Origin: Fidelibacterota bacterium
GTDB lineage: Bacteria; Fidelibacterota; Marinisomatia; SCGC-AAA003-L08; D37C17
Length of the DNA stretch: 64,000 nucleotides
Assembly: GCA_002717625.1 (NCBI GenBank)
Contig: PBEF01000004.1
Location: forward strand, 4,146 to 68,145
Reading direction: 5' to 3'
The position numbers and the translations under genes are program-made. The notes beneath the pieces are model-generated. The model made no database searches. It saw nothing but the letters and a program-made list of their open reading frames with translations, and had not been told where the DNA came from. Positions 9,169-17,570 of this stretch are shown here, one piece after another (position 1 is the first letter of the stretch; the number at the start of each line of letters is the position of its first letter).

Positions 9169-10695
9169 TTAATTATTAGTTAAAATAATATCTACTAAAA
9201 TTACAACATCCATTATATTAAGTTCTAAATCAAAATTCATATCAGCTAAAATAAGAATTTCATCATCAAATTCATCGTATAATAGAATATAATTAATAAG
9301 CGATACAACATCATTGACATTAATGAAAGCATCGCTATTAATATCACCTAATTCAAATGAATTATTTAAAGTTATATCAAAAGTTATTACTTCTGTTAAA
9401 GCCTCTAAATAATTAGTATTAATAATTAAAATTTTATTATAATCAGAGTATTCATCAAAAAAGAAAATTGTTGATTCATTCATTAAAGATAAATCTGAAA
9501 TAGTAATATTCTCATCAGAGTCAATTAGCAATAAACTTACAGATAATTGATCAAAAGCAGCAGATGTTATTTTCAAATCATTTATATCATTATCTATATT
9601 AAAATAATATGCTCCTCCAGTATTACTATAAAAACTATACAATGAATTTTCTAAATCAGATACTTTAGATTCACAATAAGATCCTGCTTGATTAAAGTAA
9701 TCTAAACCAATAGAACGTTCTCCTGTAAAATATCGCCATAAAGCATAATCATTAAATGCATCAGACAACATAACATTGCCATTTGTAACTTCATATATAG
9801 CTTCATTATAAATAGGGAATAAAGACACCCCATCTCCAGAGGCATACTCTAATCCATAATTTTCCCACATAATTCTTGCAATACTTGAATCTTCATAGGC
9901 TTTAACTAAATATTTCTGCCACAAAGCACTTCTATAAGGAAAAATTTCTGCGGGATAATTAATTCCATGTTCAGGATAAGTTAAAGGAGTAACTACATTA
10001 CAATTTGATAGCATTGCTAATAAATGATTAGAATTAGGAAAAACAACATTTTCCATATAGGTTGCAGATTGCTCAAAAAACCAAAGATTATAAGAATAAT
10101 TTCCAATTTCTCCAGATGTAGAGCTACCATATCTTAATTGTATAGAATGATGTAATTCATGAGCTATAACATAATAAGCCCAAGAGGGATAAATATCGTA
10201 CTGATTTAACATTGTAGATATTTTCATATAGCTAGTATATCCTCCTGTATAAGGTGGAATTTGGTGCGGATTTTCAGGAACAACCATACCCACACCATCA
10301 TTAGATATATATATATCATACAGTGCATTACCACCAAAGTTAACACAATGACTTGGATGCTCTAAGTCTACTATGGATTCATCGCAATCTGGAGGAGGAG
10401 ATATCCACCCATCATGCATATACTTCTCCATTGAGAACTCTAATAAATCTATAATTGATTGGGCATAGGTAAGATTAGATTGCAAACTCATCCACTGATT
10501 ATTAACAAACTGTGAATCAACATCAGATATTGTGAAGTGAATTTTAAAATGTTCACTTTCAATTGACTCTGGATAAGTATAATCATTTCTAGAAATATCC
10601 CTATCTCCAATTGAGGCAATACATGAATGTCCATCTAGATTGGACCATACCAATTGAAAATATATAACCAGAAAAAATATACTCTTCATATTCAT
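9169..10695 (-). CDS. Exported HExxH metallopeptidase-like protein with dockerin-like tail
   Basis: 508 residues with a signal peptide (about 1-18). A zinc-peptidase signature HELHH lies at 179-183 within YYVIAHELHHSIQ, and downstream glutamates (208 in FFEQSATYMENV, or 214) could be the third ligand, as in gluzincin-type peptidases resembling the MXAN_6640 family. After a beta-rich domain (about 380-445) the protein ends in two dockerin-like calcium loops (LGDINSDAFINVNDVV and ADMNFDLELNIMDVV), each followed by a short hydrophobic helix. Probably a surface or secreted protease. The active-site assignment is inferred from motif alone. Confidence 0.72.
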   Translation of the reverse strand: MNMKSIFFLVIYFQLVWSNLDGHSCIASIGDRDISRNDYTYPESIESEHFKIHFTISDVDSQFVNNQWMSLQSNLTYAQSIIDLLEFSMEKYMHDGWISPPPDCDESIVDLEHPSHCVNFGGNALYDIYISNDGVGMVVPENPHQIPPYTGGYTSYMKISTMLNQYDIYPSWAYYVIAHELHHSIQLRYGSSTSGEIGNYSYNLWFFEQSATYMENVVFPNSNHLLAMLSNCNVVTPLTYPEHGINYPAEIFPYRSALWQKYLVKAYEDSSIARIMWENYGLEYASGDGVSLFPIYNEAIYEVTNGNVMLSDAFNDYALWRYFTGERSIGLDYFNQAGSYCESKVSDLENSLYSFYSNTGGAYYFNIDNDINDLKITSAAFDQLSVSLLLIDSDENITISDLSLMNESTIFFFDEYSDYNKILIINTNYLEALTEVITFDITLNNSFELGDINSDAFINVNDVVSLINYILLYDEFDDEILILADMNFDLELNIMDVVILVDIILTNN

Positions 10696-10794
10696 AACAG
10701 GTATAATATAAAATTAAATAATCTTATATAATAACATTAATGAATATAAAAAGTATATTTTTCTTGGATTGTAATTACTTATTAAGAGGTAGTA

Positions 10795-11007
10795 CTATTT
10801 TGGAACTACATTTTTTGCGGCAGGTCCACGATCGCTTTCAGCCACTTCATAATCAACATTTTGTCCATCTTTAAGTGTTTTATAACCTTCCATTTGGATT
10901 TCACTCATATGGACGAATAAATCTTTGCCGCCCTCAGAAGGTTCTATAAATCCAAAACCTTTTGCATTATTAAACCACTTAACTGTACCTTGTTTTACTT
11001 CGCTCAT
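10795..11007 (-). CDS. cspA: Cold-shock domain protein (CspA family)
   Basis: About 70 residues, the standard single cold-shock domain. The RNA-binding motifs are present: KGFGFIEP (RNP1) and DLFVHMSEI (RNP2). It binds single-stranded RNA/DNA and melts secondary structure, acting as an RNA chaperone. GTG (11010) and ATG (11007) are adjacent; ATG is chosen, with AAAGGA about 9 bases upstream. It is divergent from the XRE regulator at 11248, sharing a 240-base AT-rich intergenic region that may hold a structured 5' leader as in other csp genes, though no clear fold could be assigned by eye. Confidence 0.95.
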   Translation of the reverse strand: MSEVKQGTVKWFNNAKGFGFIEPSEGGKDLFVHMSEIQMEGYKTLKDGQNVDYEVAESDRGPAAKNVVPK

Positions 11008-11178
11008 CACTATTCCTTTATTTTACTTTCACAACGGGAATTATAAATTAAACTCCCGATACACCCTAAAAAGAGCTACATAACTTACAATAACTTGCAA
11101 ACCATACAAACATTTAATATTTTTTTTAAAATTATCAAAAACACTACTTCTACCTATAACTTTCAAAAAAAACTTGGC

Positions 11179-11238
11179 ATTATTTAATGTTTTATATTAA
11201 ATTATATATATATTATATTAATTATTTAATGTTTTATA
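11179..11238 (+). promoter_or_regulatory. 18-bp direct repeat and leaderless-type promoter before the XRE gene
   Basis: The 18-bp sequence ATTATTTAATGTTTTATA occurs exactly twice, at 11179-11196 and 11221-11238, with starts 42 bases apart (about four helical turns). The second copy overlaps a TATAAT box at 11235-11240, and the XRE start codon is at 11248 with no Shine-Dalgarno in between. That spacing would place the RNA start at or next to the ATG, so the mRNA may be leaderless. Two same-face repeats over the promoter of a helix-turn-helix gene suggest an autoregulatory operator; this is inference. Confidence 0.5.
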
Positions 11239-11247
11239 ATATTTGAT

Positions 11248-11448
11248 ATGGCTATTATTACAAATCTAGATGTGATGCTTGCTAAGAGAAAAATGTCTTT
11301 AACTGAATTAGCAGACAAGGTTGGAATCAGCATAGTAAATCTATCAAGATTAAAAAAAGGTAATGTAAAGGGAATCAGATACTCTACTCTCAATCAAATA
11401 TGCAAAGCATTAAAATGTAAGCCTGGAGATATTCTAGATTACAAATAA
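11248..11448 (+). CDS. Small XRE/Cro-C1-type transcriptional regulator
   Basis: 66 residues, essentially a single helix-turn-helix domain: LAKRKMSLTELADKVGIS (helices 1-2), then NLSRLKKGNVKGIRYSTLN and a C-terminal CKPGDILDYK. This resembles the short YozG-like XRE proteins that carry no extra sensor domain. It probably binds DNA as a dimer. The gene is isolated on the plus strand between cspA (divergent) and the COQ4-like gene (convergent). An 18-bp direct repeat overlaps its promoter, a likely autoregulation site. Targets are unknown. Confidence 0.88.
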   Translation: MAIITNLDVMLAKRKMSLTELADKVGISIVNLSRLKKGNVKGIRYSTLNQICKALKCKPGDILDYK

Positions 11449-11489
11449 TATAATCCTTTTATCATCCACTCATCCGCACATGAGTTATG

Positions 11490-11536
11490 AAAAACGATTA
11501 GGGGTAGCTAGTGCTCCTCACTATTACCCCTAATCG
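11490..11536 (-). terminator. Strong hairpin terminator of the COQ4-like gene
   Basis: A perfect 12-bp inverted repeat CGATTAGGGGTA / TACCCCTAATCG (11495-11506 and 11525-11536) encloses a second inner stem TAGTG/CACTA. On the minus strand it is followed directly by TTTTT, giving a Rho-independent terminator for the gene at 11557-12030. There is no T-run on the plus side, though the stem may still slow read-through from the convergent XRE gene. Confidence 0.8.
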
Positions 11537-11556
11537 CAACCTAAATAATAAAATTA

Positions 11557-12030
11557 TCAGCTATTAATAATGAATATCCCATATTCAGCCCTTAAATCAC
11601 ATATAGGCCTCGATAGCATACCTTTAGTAACATTAGAAAAAGGCCATTTCTTATGCATTCTAGGAATCCTGCTGAAATGAATTTTTAATTTCAAGGGGAT
11701 ACATCGAGCTATAGCAACAATAACTTTTATCCATCCTCCATTATCTCGAATAATAGATTTTGTAATCTTCATCAAATCTGGATTAAAGGCATATTGATAA
11801 ATTTGATTCCAAGTAATATCAGTACCTCTTAATGTCCATGTATCTAACAACGACTCTTCATAAATACTAGTACCTAAACCAAATATTACATGCGTTATAT
11901 CATGATTTATAAAAAAGGGACCTAATTTATCTGCAAGATGTTTAATTTGAATAGGATTACAAGAATAATACTCTTCTAAACCTTCCTGTAAAGTTAAAGT
12001 GCAGTTTTGCTTTAAATATTCAGGCTTCAT
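11557..12030 (-). CDS. COQ4-like protein (zinc-ligand motif HDxxH-x11-E)
   Basis: 157 residues, soluble. It carries the COQ4-family metal motif H-D-x-x-H-x11-E exactly: His43, Asp44, His47 and Glu59 in NHDITHVIFGLGTSIYEES. In eukaryotes Coq4 supports ubiquinone synthesis at the membrane; bacterial relatives are less understood. The C-terminal part (RIPRMHKKWPF and DLRAEYGI) also looks COQ4-like, but the protein is shorter than mitochondrial Coq4. No quinone genes flank it. It is followed by its own terminator and preceded by an esterase gene ending 33 bases upstream. The identification rests on the motif and general layout. Confidence 0.6.
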   Translation of the reverse strand: MKPEYLKQNCTLTLQEGLEEYYSCNPIQIKHLADKLGPFFINHDITHVIFGLGTSIYEESLLDTWTLRGTDITWNQIYQYAFNPDLMKITKSIIRDNGGWIKVIVAIARCIPLKLKIHFSRIPRMHKKWPFSNVTKGMLSRPICDLRAEYGIFIINS

Positions 12031-12062
12031 GTTTACTACTATCTATAAATTATTGGAATGTA

Positions 12063-13202
12063 TTAGTCTACAATTAAAGAAATAATTACAACTACATCAA
12101 GTATATTTAAAATATTATCAAAATTCATATCAGCAATAATATCGAATTGATTAGATATTATCAGATTAACCAAAAGAATAACATCCAGGACATTAATACT
12201 ATTATCATAATTTATATCGCCATTTTGATACAGATTTAATTGATTATATAAAAAATCATAAGCTTCATTTTTAATTTGCAAATAGTTATCATTAGGCCCT
12301 CCAAACCAGTTCCCATTTAATGAACCCCAATACTCATGTAATTCCCCATCACCTACATAAAGCTCATTTTGGATTCCTACTTCATTCAGCCTATCATGAA
12401 TTAAATTAGATCCATAAACAATAGGCAATGCAATATCTATAGTAAATGGAAAACCTGAATTAAAAGGAACAATAGGGTCAAGATTACCATGAAACATTAT
12501 AGAGGGTATATTATCTTCAGAATCAATCCAACCTAAGTCTCCAATTGCACCCCAACAACTAACCACTCCAGATGGTTTTCCACTATGTGAAAAATTATTA
12601 CCTTCACAATCTATACAACCTAAATCAGGATCATTACCCCCACCATAAGTTGATTCAGGCCTATCATCATCTTCAGAATAAGCTAAATGTAAACCTATAA
12701 AAGAACCTGCACTAGAGCCCCATACAAAAATCTTATCTGGGTCTACCCTAAGTTCTTCATGAAACTCCCTAATATAGCGAATAGCTGCACTAGCGTCCTG
12801 CATACCCCTATACACAGCTCTCTCTCCACTATATGAACTAAGAATATTTAAACCCAATCTATAATTAATATTAAATGAAACATAGCCACGTTTCGCAGAA
12901 TCTATGGATAAATTGACCAAATCATCAACTTCATTATGCCCTGAAAAAAAAGCACCTGCATGCATAAAAATAATTGCAGGCCTATTTACTAGAGTATCAC
13001 CTAAAGGCTCATAAATATCCATATCTAAATCTAAATCAACGGTATTCCACTCAAATAAAAATATAAAGGGCAAATCTGGGGCATTACCATAAATAACATC
13101 TTCAGTTTTAACCACTTCATCAAAAACCTCATCTAGATAACGAATATTCTGAGGAAATAAAAATTGATATAAAAAAACTAATATAATTAATCGCTTTAAC
13201 AT
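12063..13202 (-). CDS. Exported carboxylesterase-like alpha/beta hydrolase with dockerin-like tail
   Basis: 379 residues with signal peptide (about 1-18). The esterase/lipase features are MHAGAFFSGH (79-89, oxyanion region), nucleophile Ser164 in WGSSAGSF, an acid in HGNLDPIVPF and His in GELHEYWG. It ends with the dockerin-like pair NGDINYDNSINVLDVI and ADMNFDNILNILDVV. It probably hydrolyses ester-linked substrates outside the cell. Extra Cys residues in DLGCIDCEG (about residue 195) suggest a local disulphide. Confidence 0.78.
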   Translation of the reverse strand: MLKRLIILVFLYQFLFPQNIRYLDEVFDEVVKTEDVIYGNAPDLPFIFLFEWNTVDLDLDMDIYEPLGDTLVNRPAIIFMHAGAFFSGHNEVDDLVNLSIDSAKRGYVSFNINYRLGLNILSSYSGERAVYRGMQDASAAIRYIREFHEELRVDPDKIFVWGSSAGSFIGLHLAYSEDDDRPESTYGGGNDPDLGCIDCEGNNFSHSGKPSGVVSCWGAIGDLGWIDSEDNIPSIMFHGNLDPIVPFNSGFPFTIDIALPIVYGSNLIHDRLNEVGIQNELYVGDGELHEYWGSLNGNWFGGPNDNYLQIKNEAYDFLYNQLNLYQNGDINYDNSINVLDVILLVNLIISNQFDIIADMNFDNILNILDVVVIISLIVD

Positions 13203-13223
13203 AAATTCAATCTACAAATAAAA

Positions 13224-13244
13224 AAGCCTCTTTAAAAGAGGCTT
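13224..13244 (-). terminator. GCCTCT-family intrinsic terminator
   Basis: Stem GCCTCTT/AAGAGGC (13226-13232 and 13236-13242) with a 3-base loop, followed on the minus strand by TTTTT. It ends the HupE plus small membrane protein unit. It belongs to a set of near-identical hairpins also at 19413, 21803 and 32064. Confidence 0.8.
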
Positions 13245-13253
13245 GTAAAATTT

Positions 13254-13400
13254 TTAATAAGAATTAACAGCATCTCCTTTATTTATATCATCTCCAATTC
13301 TTATATCTATATAAACGTCATTAAATAAAAAAACAACCAAGACAGCCAAAATAAATCCAAGAATCATTCCTAACAATATATTCTTAAAATCAAATGACAT
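13254..13400 (-). CDS. 48-residue single-pass membrane protein
   Basis: A short frame (ATG 13400, TAA at 13254-13256) encodes MSFDFKNILLGMILGFILAV..., with one membrane helix at about residues 8-27 and an acidic C-terminus (DIRIGDDINKGDAV). It begins 7 bases after the hupE-like stop and ends about 10 bases before a clear intrinsic terminator, which supports a real gene co-transcribed with hupE. No known family recognised. Confidence 0.55.
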   Translation of the reverse strand: MSFDFKNILLGMILGFILAVLVVFLFNDVYIDIRIGDDINKGDAVNSY

Positions 13401-13407
13401 TTAAAAA

Positions 13408-14121
13408 TCAATGACTATGATGGTGATGATTATTATGGTCAGAATGACTATGAGTATCTTCTGTAAAAAAACTATTTAACTGATAAAAGAATAATAGTAA
13501 GCCTGCAATCACTAATCCCCAATTAGATAATTTTGAAATCATCATAAAGAATCTACCTCTTAGCATAGACAATAAAGGGAATACTATTAAAAGAACTAAC
13601 ACTTGACCTAGTTCTACACCTACATTAAATGAAAGTATTTGAGGTAATGATAGGTTAATATTATTCTGCATTGCTATTTCTTGTAATTTTGTCGATAATC
13701 CAAAACCATGAATCAACCCAAAAACAAATACCATTAAAAGTAAATTAGGAGGATTAATAGAAAACCATTTTTTAAACCCTTCTAAATTCTCAAAACCTTT
13801 ATAAATTACACTGAACGCGATCACCGCATCGATTAAATAAGCATTAGCCGTGATACCAAGAAAAGTTGCAAAAACAAGAGTTATACAATGAGCAATTGTA
13901 AAAGTTGTAATGAATTTAAAAATATCAAAATAATTTGTAAGAAAAAAAAGAACACCAATAAGAAATAAAATATGGTCATAACCCGTAACCATATGTTCTG
14001 CTCCAAAATAAACATAATCCTTAAGAGATGCATTTGCCATTGCATCCACTGTATCTTGAGATACACCATGAGGGAATAAAACCCCAATGAATATAAAAAA
14101 TAAAATAAATTTATAATTCAT
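13408..14121 (-). CDS. hupE: HupE/UreJ-family membrane protein
   Basis: 237 residues with a signal-like N-terminus (ending FPHGVS), six or seven membrane segments and the family signatures HMVTGYDHILFL (about 43-54) and FGLIHGFGLS (about 134-143). The C-terminus is a histidine-rich tail (HSHSDHNNHHHHSH), a likely metal-binding region. HupE/UreJ proteins are associated with nickel or cobalt uptake in hydrogenase and urease loci. No nickel enzyme lies near, so the metal is uncertain. It starts 5 bases after the S8 peptidase stop, so the two may share a transcript. Confidence 0.82.
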   Translation of the reverse strand: MNYKFILFFIFIGVLFPHGVSQDTVDAMANASLKDYVYFGAEHMVTGYDHILFLIGVLFFLTNYFDIFKFITTFTIAHCITLVFATFLGITANAYLIDAVIAFSVIYKGFENLEGFKKWFSINPPNLLLMVFVFGLIHGFGLSTKLQEIAMQNNINLSLPQILSFNVGVELGQVLVLLIVFPLLSMLRGRFFMMISKLSNWGLVIAGLLLFFYQLNSFFTEDTHSHSDHNNHHHHSH

Positions 14122-14126
14122 AAGTA

Positions 14127-17100
14127 TTAATTACCAAAAATAATATTTACAAGAGCTATAATATCTAATATATCTATAATTTGATCACCCGTAACATCTG
14201 CTGACCATAATTCATATTCAGAATAACTATTTATATCACCAAGAACTATATTAACTATAGATATAACATCTAAAATATCTATAATTTGATCACAATTAAT
14301 ATCACCTAAATTTGGGGAATCGCAACCTCCTATTCCAGAGCTATCTCCAGGTGAATAATTTCCTGTTCGTGCCCAATCACCTTTATATAATGACCATGAA
14401 TTAGTATTTACATCAACATAATATTTAACATCAACAACTATCAAATCTCCAGAAGTTCCTGCTATTATATCAAGGTCTCCATCAGAATCTATATCTATAA
14501 CCTGAGGAGAACTTGCTATAGGAAATTGATAATTAATTGGGAAATATTCAAATAAAGTTAAATCTGAATGAAATGCAAAAATCTCTCCAGAACCAGTTCC
14601 AATTACCATATCCTCAGATTGATCTCCATCTAAATCAGAGAAAATAACGGACCCTGACACTGTATCACCCACATATAACGGAAATCCATCTAATGCATTC
14701 CCATTGATATCAACTGCATACACGTTTCCATCATCAGAACCAAAATAAATATTTCCTTGATTATCAAAAGATGGAGAATTATAAATGTCATCTCCTGTTA
14801 CGATAACAAATCTTAGATCTCCTGTTGAATAATTCAATGCATAAAAATTATTATTTTTACATCCTGTTAAAACGACTTTTTCATTTTCTGCCATATAAAC
14901 AGCAGGTTCACTTCTAATATCGCTACCCAAATCTACAGGGAAATTAGGGGCAATAGTTTGGTCATCTAAAAGCACATAAATAAAATCAGTATCTGTACCA
15001 AAAATAATATCATCAATACCATTATCATTCATATCAGCTATTGCTACTCCAGATTTAATTTTTTCACCTATTACATACGGGAAACCTGTTACATCCGTAC
15101 CATCATGATTGACAGCATATATAGGACACGAACTTGTTGGGCCTTGATAACCTCCAATAACAATTTCTAATTCTTGATCCGAATCAACATTTCCAATAAC
15201 GGGAGTTCCTATTAACCATCTATTAGCATTATAAGAAAATTTTAACCCATTCATATCAAATGCATATAGGTAACCACTTTTAGACGCTACAACAAAATCA
15301 ATCAATCCATCTAAATCTAAATCAGCACTAGAGACTGCGCCCCATACCTGATCTCCAGTATCATATGGAAATATATTATCTTCTAATTCTAAACCATCTT
15401 TTATAATTCTAATTTCTCCATTATAGTCTGCAAAAATGATTTCGTTCATACCATCTTCATCTAAATCAATAACCAATGGAGCTGACCTTATCTCACTATT
15501 AGAATCAAAAGGGTAACCACTTTGAAATAAAGAGACAGTTAAAGAAACCTCTAATGTATTTGTATACTGATATCCACTAGCACTAATACCGGCAATATCA
15601 ACATTAAAATCAATTTCACCTAAACTAATATTATCATCTAATTCTATTTGAAAAGGAAGACCTATAGGAGAAGAAGTACCGCCATTAGATAAAGCTCCAT
15701 AAGTAGCAGTACTATTAACAATAGTAACATTCTCATTATCTGTTGATAAGTAAGCTATTACAGCATTTGCATCTACCCAGCCCTCTTCATTATAAAGTTC
15801 AACAATAAAATCAGCTGTTTCACCTGGATTTAAAACATTATCATCATCAGAAACGACATCAACATAAGAAGAGTTTATATATACATTAGGAGAAAAATCC
15901 ATTCCAATTGCTTTATATACATCAACCATTCCATGCCCAAAACAATCTTCACCACTATTTCCATTACATGTTTCATATTCAGGGTTAACTTCATAAACTC
16001 TACGATCTGCAGACATATAAATCCTATCAAGTAATTGTTGATTAGACCAGCTAGGATAATAAGCTTTAAGTAAACCTATTGCACTTGCAGCATTTGGACT
16101 AGCCATTGAAGAGCCATCCCAAGCCTCATATCCTGTACCAATAACAGCACTATGAATACCTTCACCTGGAGCTGCTAAATCTACTGTATAATGATATGTT
16201 GCCCAATTACCCCATGAATAGGAACATCCCATTGCACAAACAGATGTTGAATTTTGATAGCTCGAAGGATAATGACTTCCATACTCTTGAGAGCCTGAAT
16301 TTTCATCTCCGTTACCCGCTGCACAAACATTAATTGCTCCATATGTATTAAAAGCTGTATTAATTGTAGCATTTTCACTAGCTGAATATCCTCCACCACC
16401 CCAACTATTATTAATAATTGTAAAAGTTCCAGCATAATAACCTGCTTTGGCTGCATATAAAATTCCAGCATAGCCATCATTGATACCAGGTTCACCACTC
16501 TGATTATCTCTAGATACTTTTACTGACATAAATTTTCCATTATAGGATGTGGAAGCCATTCCAAGATCATTATCAGAAGTAGCGGCAAGAATTCCTGCAA
16601 CATGTGTGCCATGAGCCCATGTAGAGCTACTTCCTACTCCTTCTTTAGGATAAGGATCATTATCATCTGTTCCATAAGCACCTGATGGATCCCATCCTAA
16701 TAAATCATCAGCATATCCATTCCCATCATTATCAATACCATCTTCAAATGGAGAACCATCTGAAACAGCATCTCTTAAATTAACTTCTCCATCTCCATTT
16801 AAATCCCCTATATTGTTATCAAGCATCCATTCCACAACTTCAGATGCATCAACATCACCATCTCCGTTTTGATCTATACCTGTTTCAGCCATAAACTCAG
16901 GAATTTCAGCCTGATTAATCCAACTATTATTTTGCAAATCAGGATGAGTATAATCAACTCCCGTATCGACAGAAGCCATAATAACCTGAGAACCATTAGG
17001 GATAACTCCATTTGGAATATCCCAAAAATCCCAAGCACTCTTAGCTTTAATTGCATTCAATGAGCATTGCACATCTACCATTGGATCATTAGGAGAGTAT

Positions 17101-17465
17101 TTTGGAGTCCTAATAAATTCATTTTCAGCATATTTAACGGAACTAAAAGAAGATAAATCTGATATTATAACTGCAATATCCTTCCTAGTCTCATCAGAAA
17201 CATAGACTCTATATATTCTATTTAAATATATATCACCATCATAATCTTGTTCTGTTGCTTGAGGAATCCATTTCTCAATATTAAGGATATTATTATTTTC
17301 AAAATATGTATTTAAAAGCTCATTATCTAAAGAGAAACCTTCATTTGAGCGAGTTATTTCAAGAGGCCTAATATTTGATTCCAAGCAAAACAAAAATGTA
17401 TTTTCTGAAACATCACTAGATAATAAAAAATTCAAACAGCTAAGTATAATAATTAGTTTTTTCAT
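14127..17465 (-). CDS. Exported subtilisin-like (S8) protease with FG-GAP repeats and dockerin-like tail
   Basis: 1112 residues with signal peptide (about 1-16). A prodomain-like region (about 20-120) precedes the S8 catalytic domain: Asp167 in SVDTGVDYTHPDL, His285 in AHGTHVAGI and Ser453 in GSSMASP. Between Asp and His sits a ~90-residue acidic insert with EF-hand-like calcium loops (DQNGDGDVDASEVV, DLNGDGEVNLRDAV, DNDGNGYADD), unusual for subtilases. After a beta domain (about 530-640) come about seven FG-GAP/VCBS-type repeats (DLDLDGLIDFVVAS and similar), then two dockerin-like loops at 1040-1112. Probably a large surface-exposed or secreted protease needing calcium for stability. Confidence 0.88.
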   Translation of the reverse strand: MKKLIIILSCLNFLLSSDVSENTFLFCLESNIRPLEITRSNEGFSLDNELLNTYFENNNILNIEKWIPQATEQDYDGDIYLNRIYRVYVSDETRKDIAVIISDLSSFSSVKYAENEFIRTPKYSPNDPMVDVQCSLNAIKAKSAWDFWDIPNGVIPNGSQVIMASVDTGVDYTHPDLQNNSWINQAEIPEFMAETGIDQNGDGDVDASEVVEWMLDNNIGDLNGDGEVNLRDAVSDGSPFEDGIDNDGNGYADDLLGWDPSGAYGTDDNDPYPKEGVGSSSTWAHGTHVAGILAATSDNDLGMASTSYNGKFMSVKVSRDNQSGEPGINDGYAGILYAAKAGYYAGTFTIINNSWGGGGYSASENATINTAFNTYGAINVCAAGNGDENSGSQEYGSHYPSSYQNSTSVCAMGCSYSWGNWATYHYTVDLAAPGEGIHSAVIGTGYEAWDGSSMASPNAASAIGLLKAYYPSWSNQQLLDRIYMSADRRVYEVNPEYETCNGNSGEDCFGHGMVDVYKAIGMDFSPNVYINSSYVDVVSDDDNVLNPGETADFIVELYNEEGWVDANAVIAYLSTDNENVTIVNSTATYGALSNGGTSSPIGLPFQIELDDNISLGEIDFNVDIAGISASGYQYTNTLEVSLTVSLFQSGYPFDSNSEIRSAPLVIDLDEDGMNEIIFADYNGEIRIIKDGLELEDNIFPYDTGDQVWGAVSSADLDLDGLIDFVVASKSGYLYAFDMNGLKFSYNANRWLIGTPVIGNVDSDQELEIVIGGYQGPTSSCPIYAVNHDGTDVTGFPYVIGEKIKSGVAIADMNDNGIDDIIFGTDTDFIYVLLDDQTIAPNFPVDLGSDIRSEPAVYMAENEKVVLTGCKNNNFYALNYSTGDLRFVIVTGDDIYNSPSFDNQGNIYFGSDDGNVYAVDINGNALDGFPLYVGDTVSGSVIFSDLDGDQSEDMVIGTGSGEIFAFHSDLTLFEYFPINYQFPIASSPQVIDIDSDGDLDIIAGTSGDLIVVDVKYYVDVNTNSWSLYKGDWARTGNYSPGDSSGIGGCDSPNLGDINCDQIIDILDVISIVNIVLGDINSYSEYELWSADVTGDQIIDILDIIALVNIIFGN

Positions 17466-17570
17466 AATAAATCGTTATTTAAGTTTATAATATTTTTTTC
17501 ATTGGAATGAATTTAGTAACAAAAAAAACTCTAAAAAAGATACTTTTAGTTAATTTTTGTAACCAATCAA

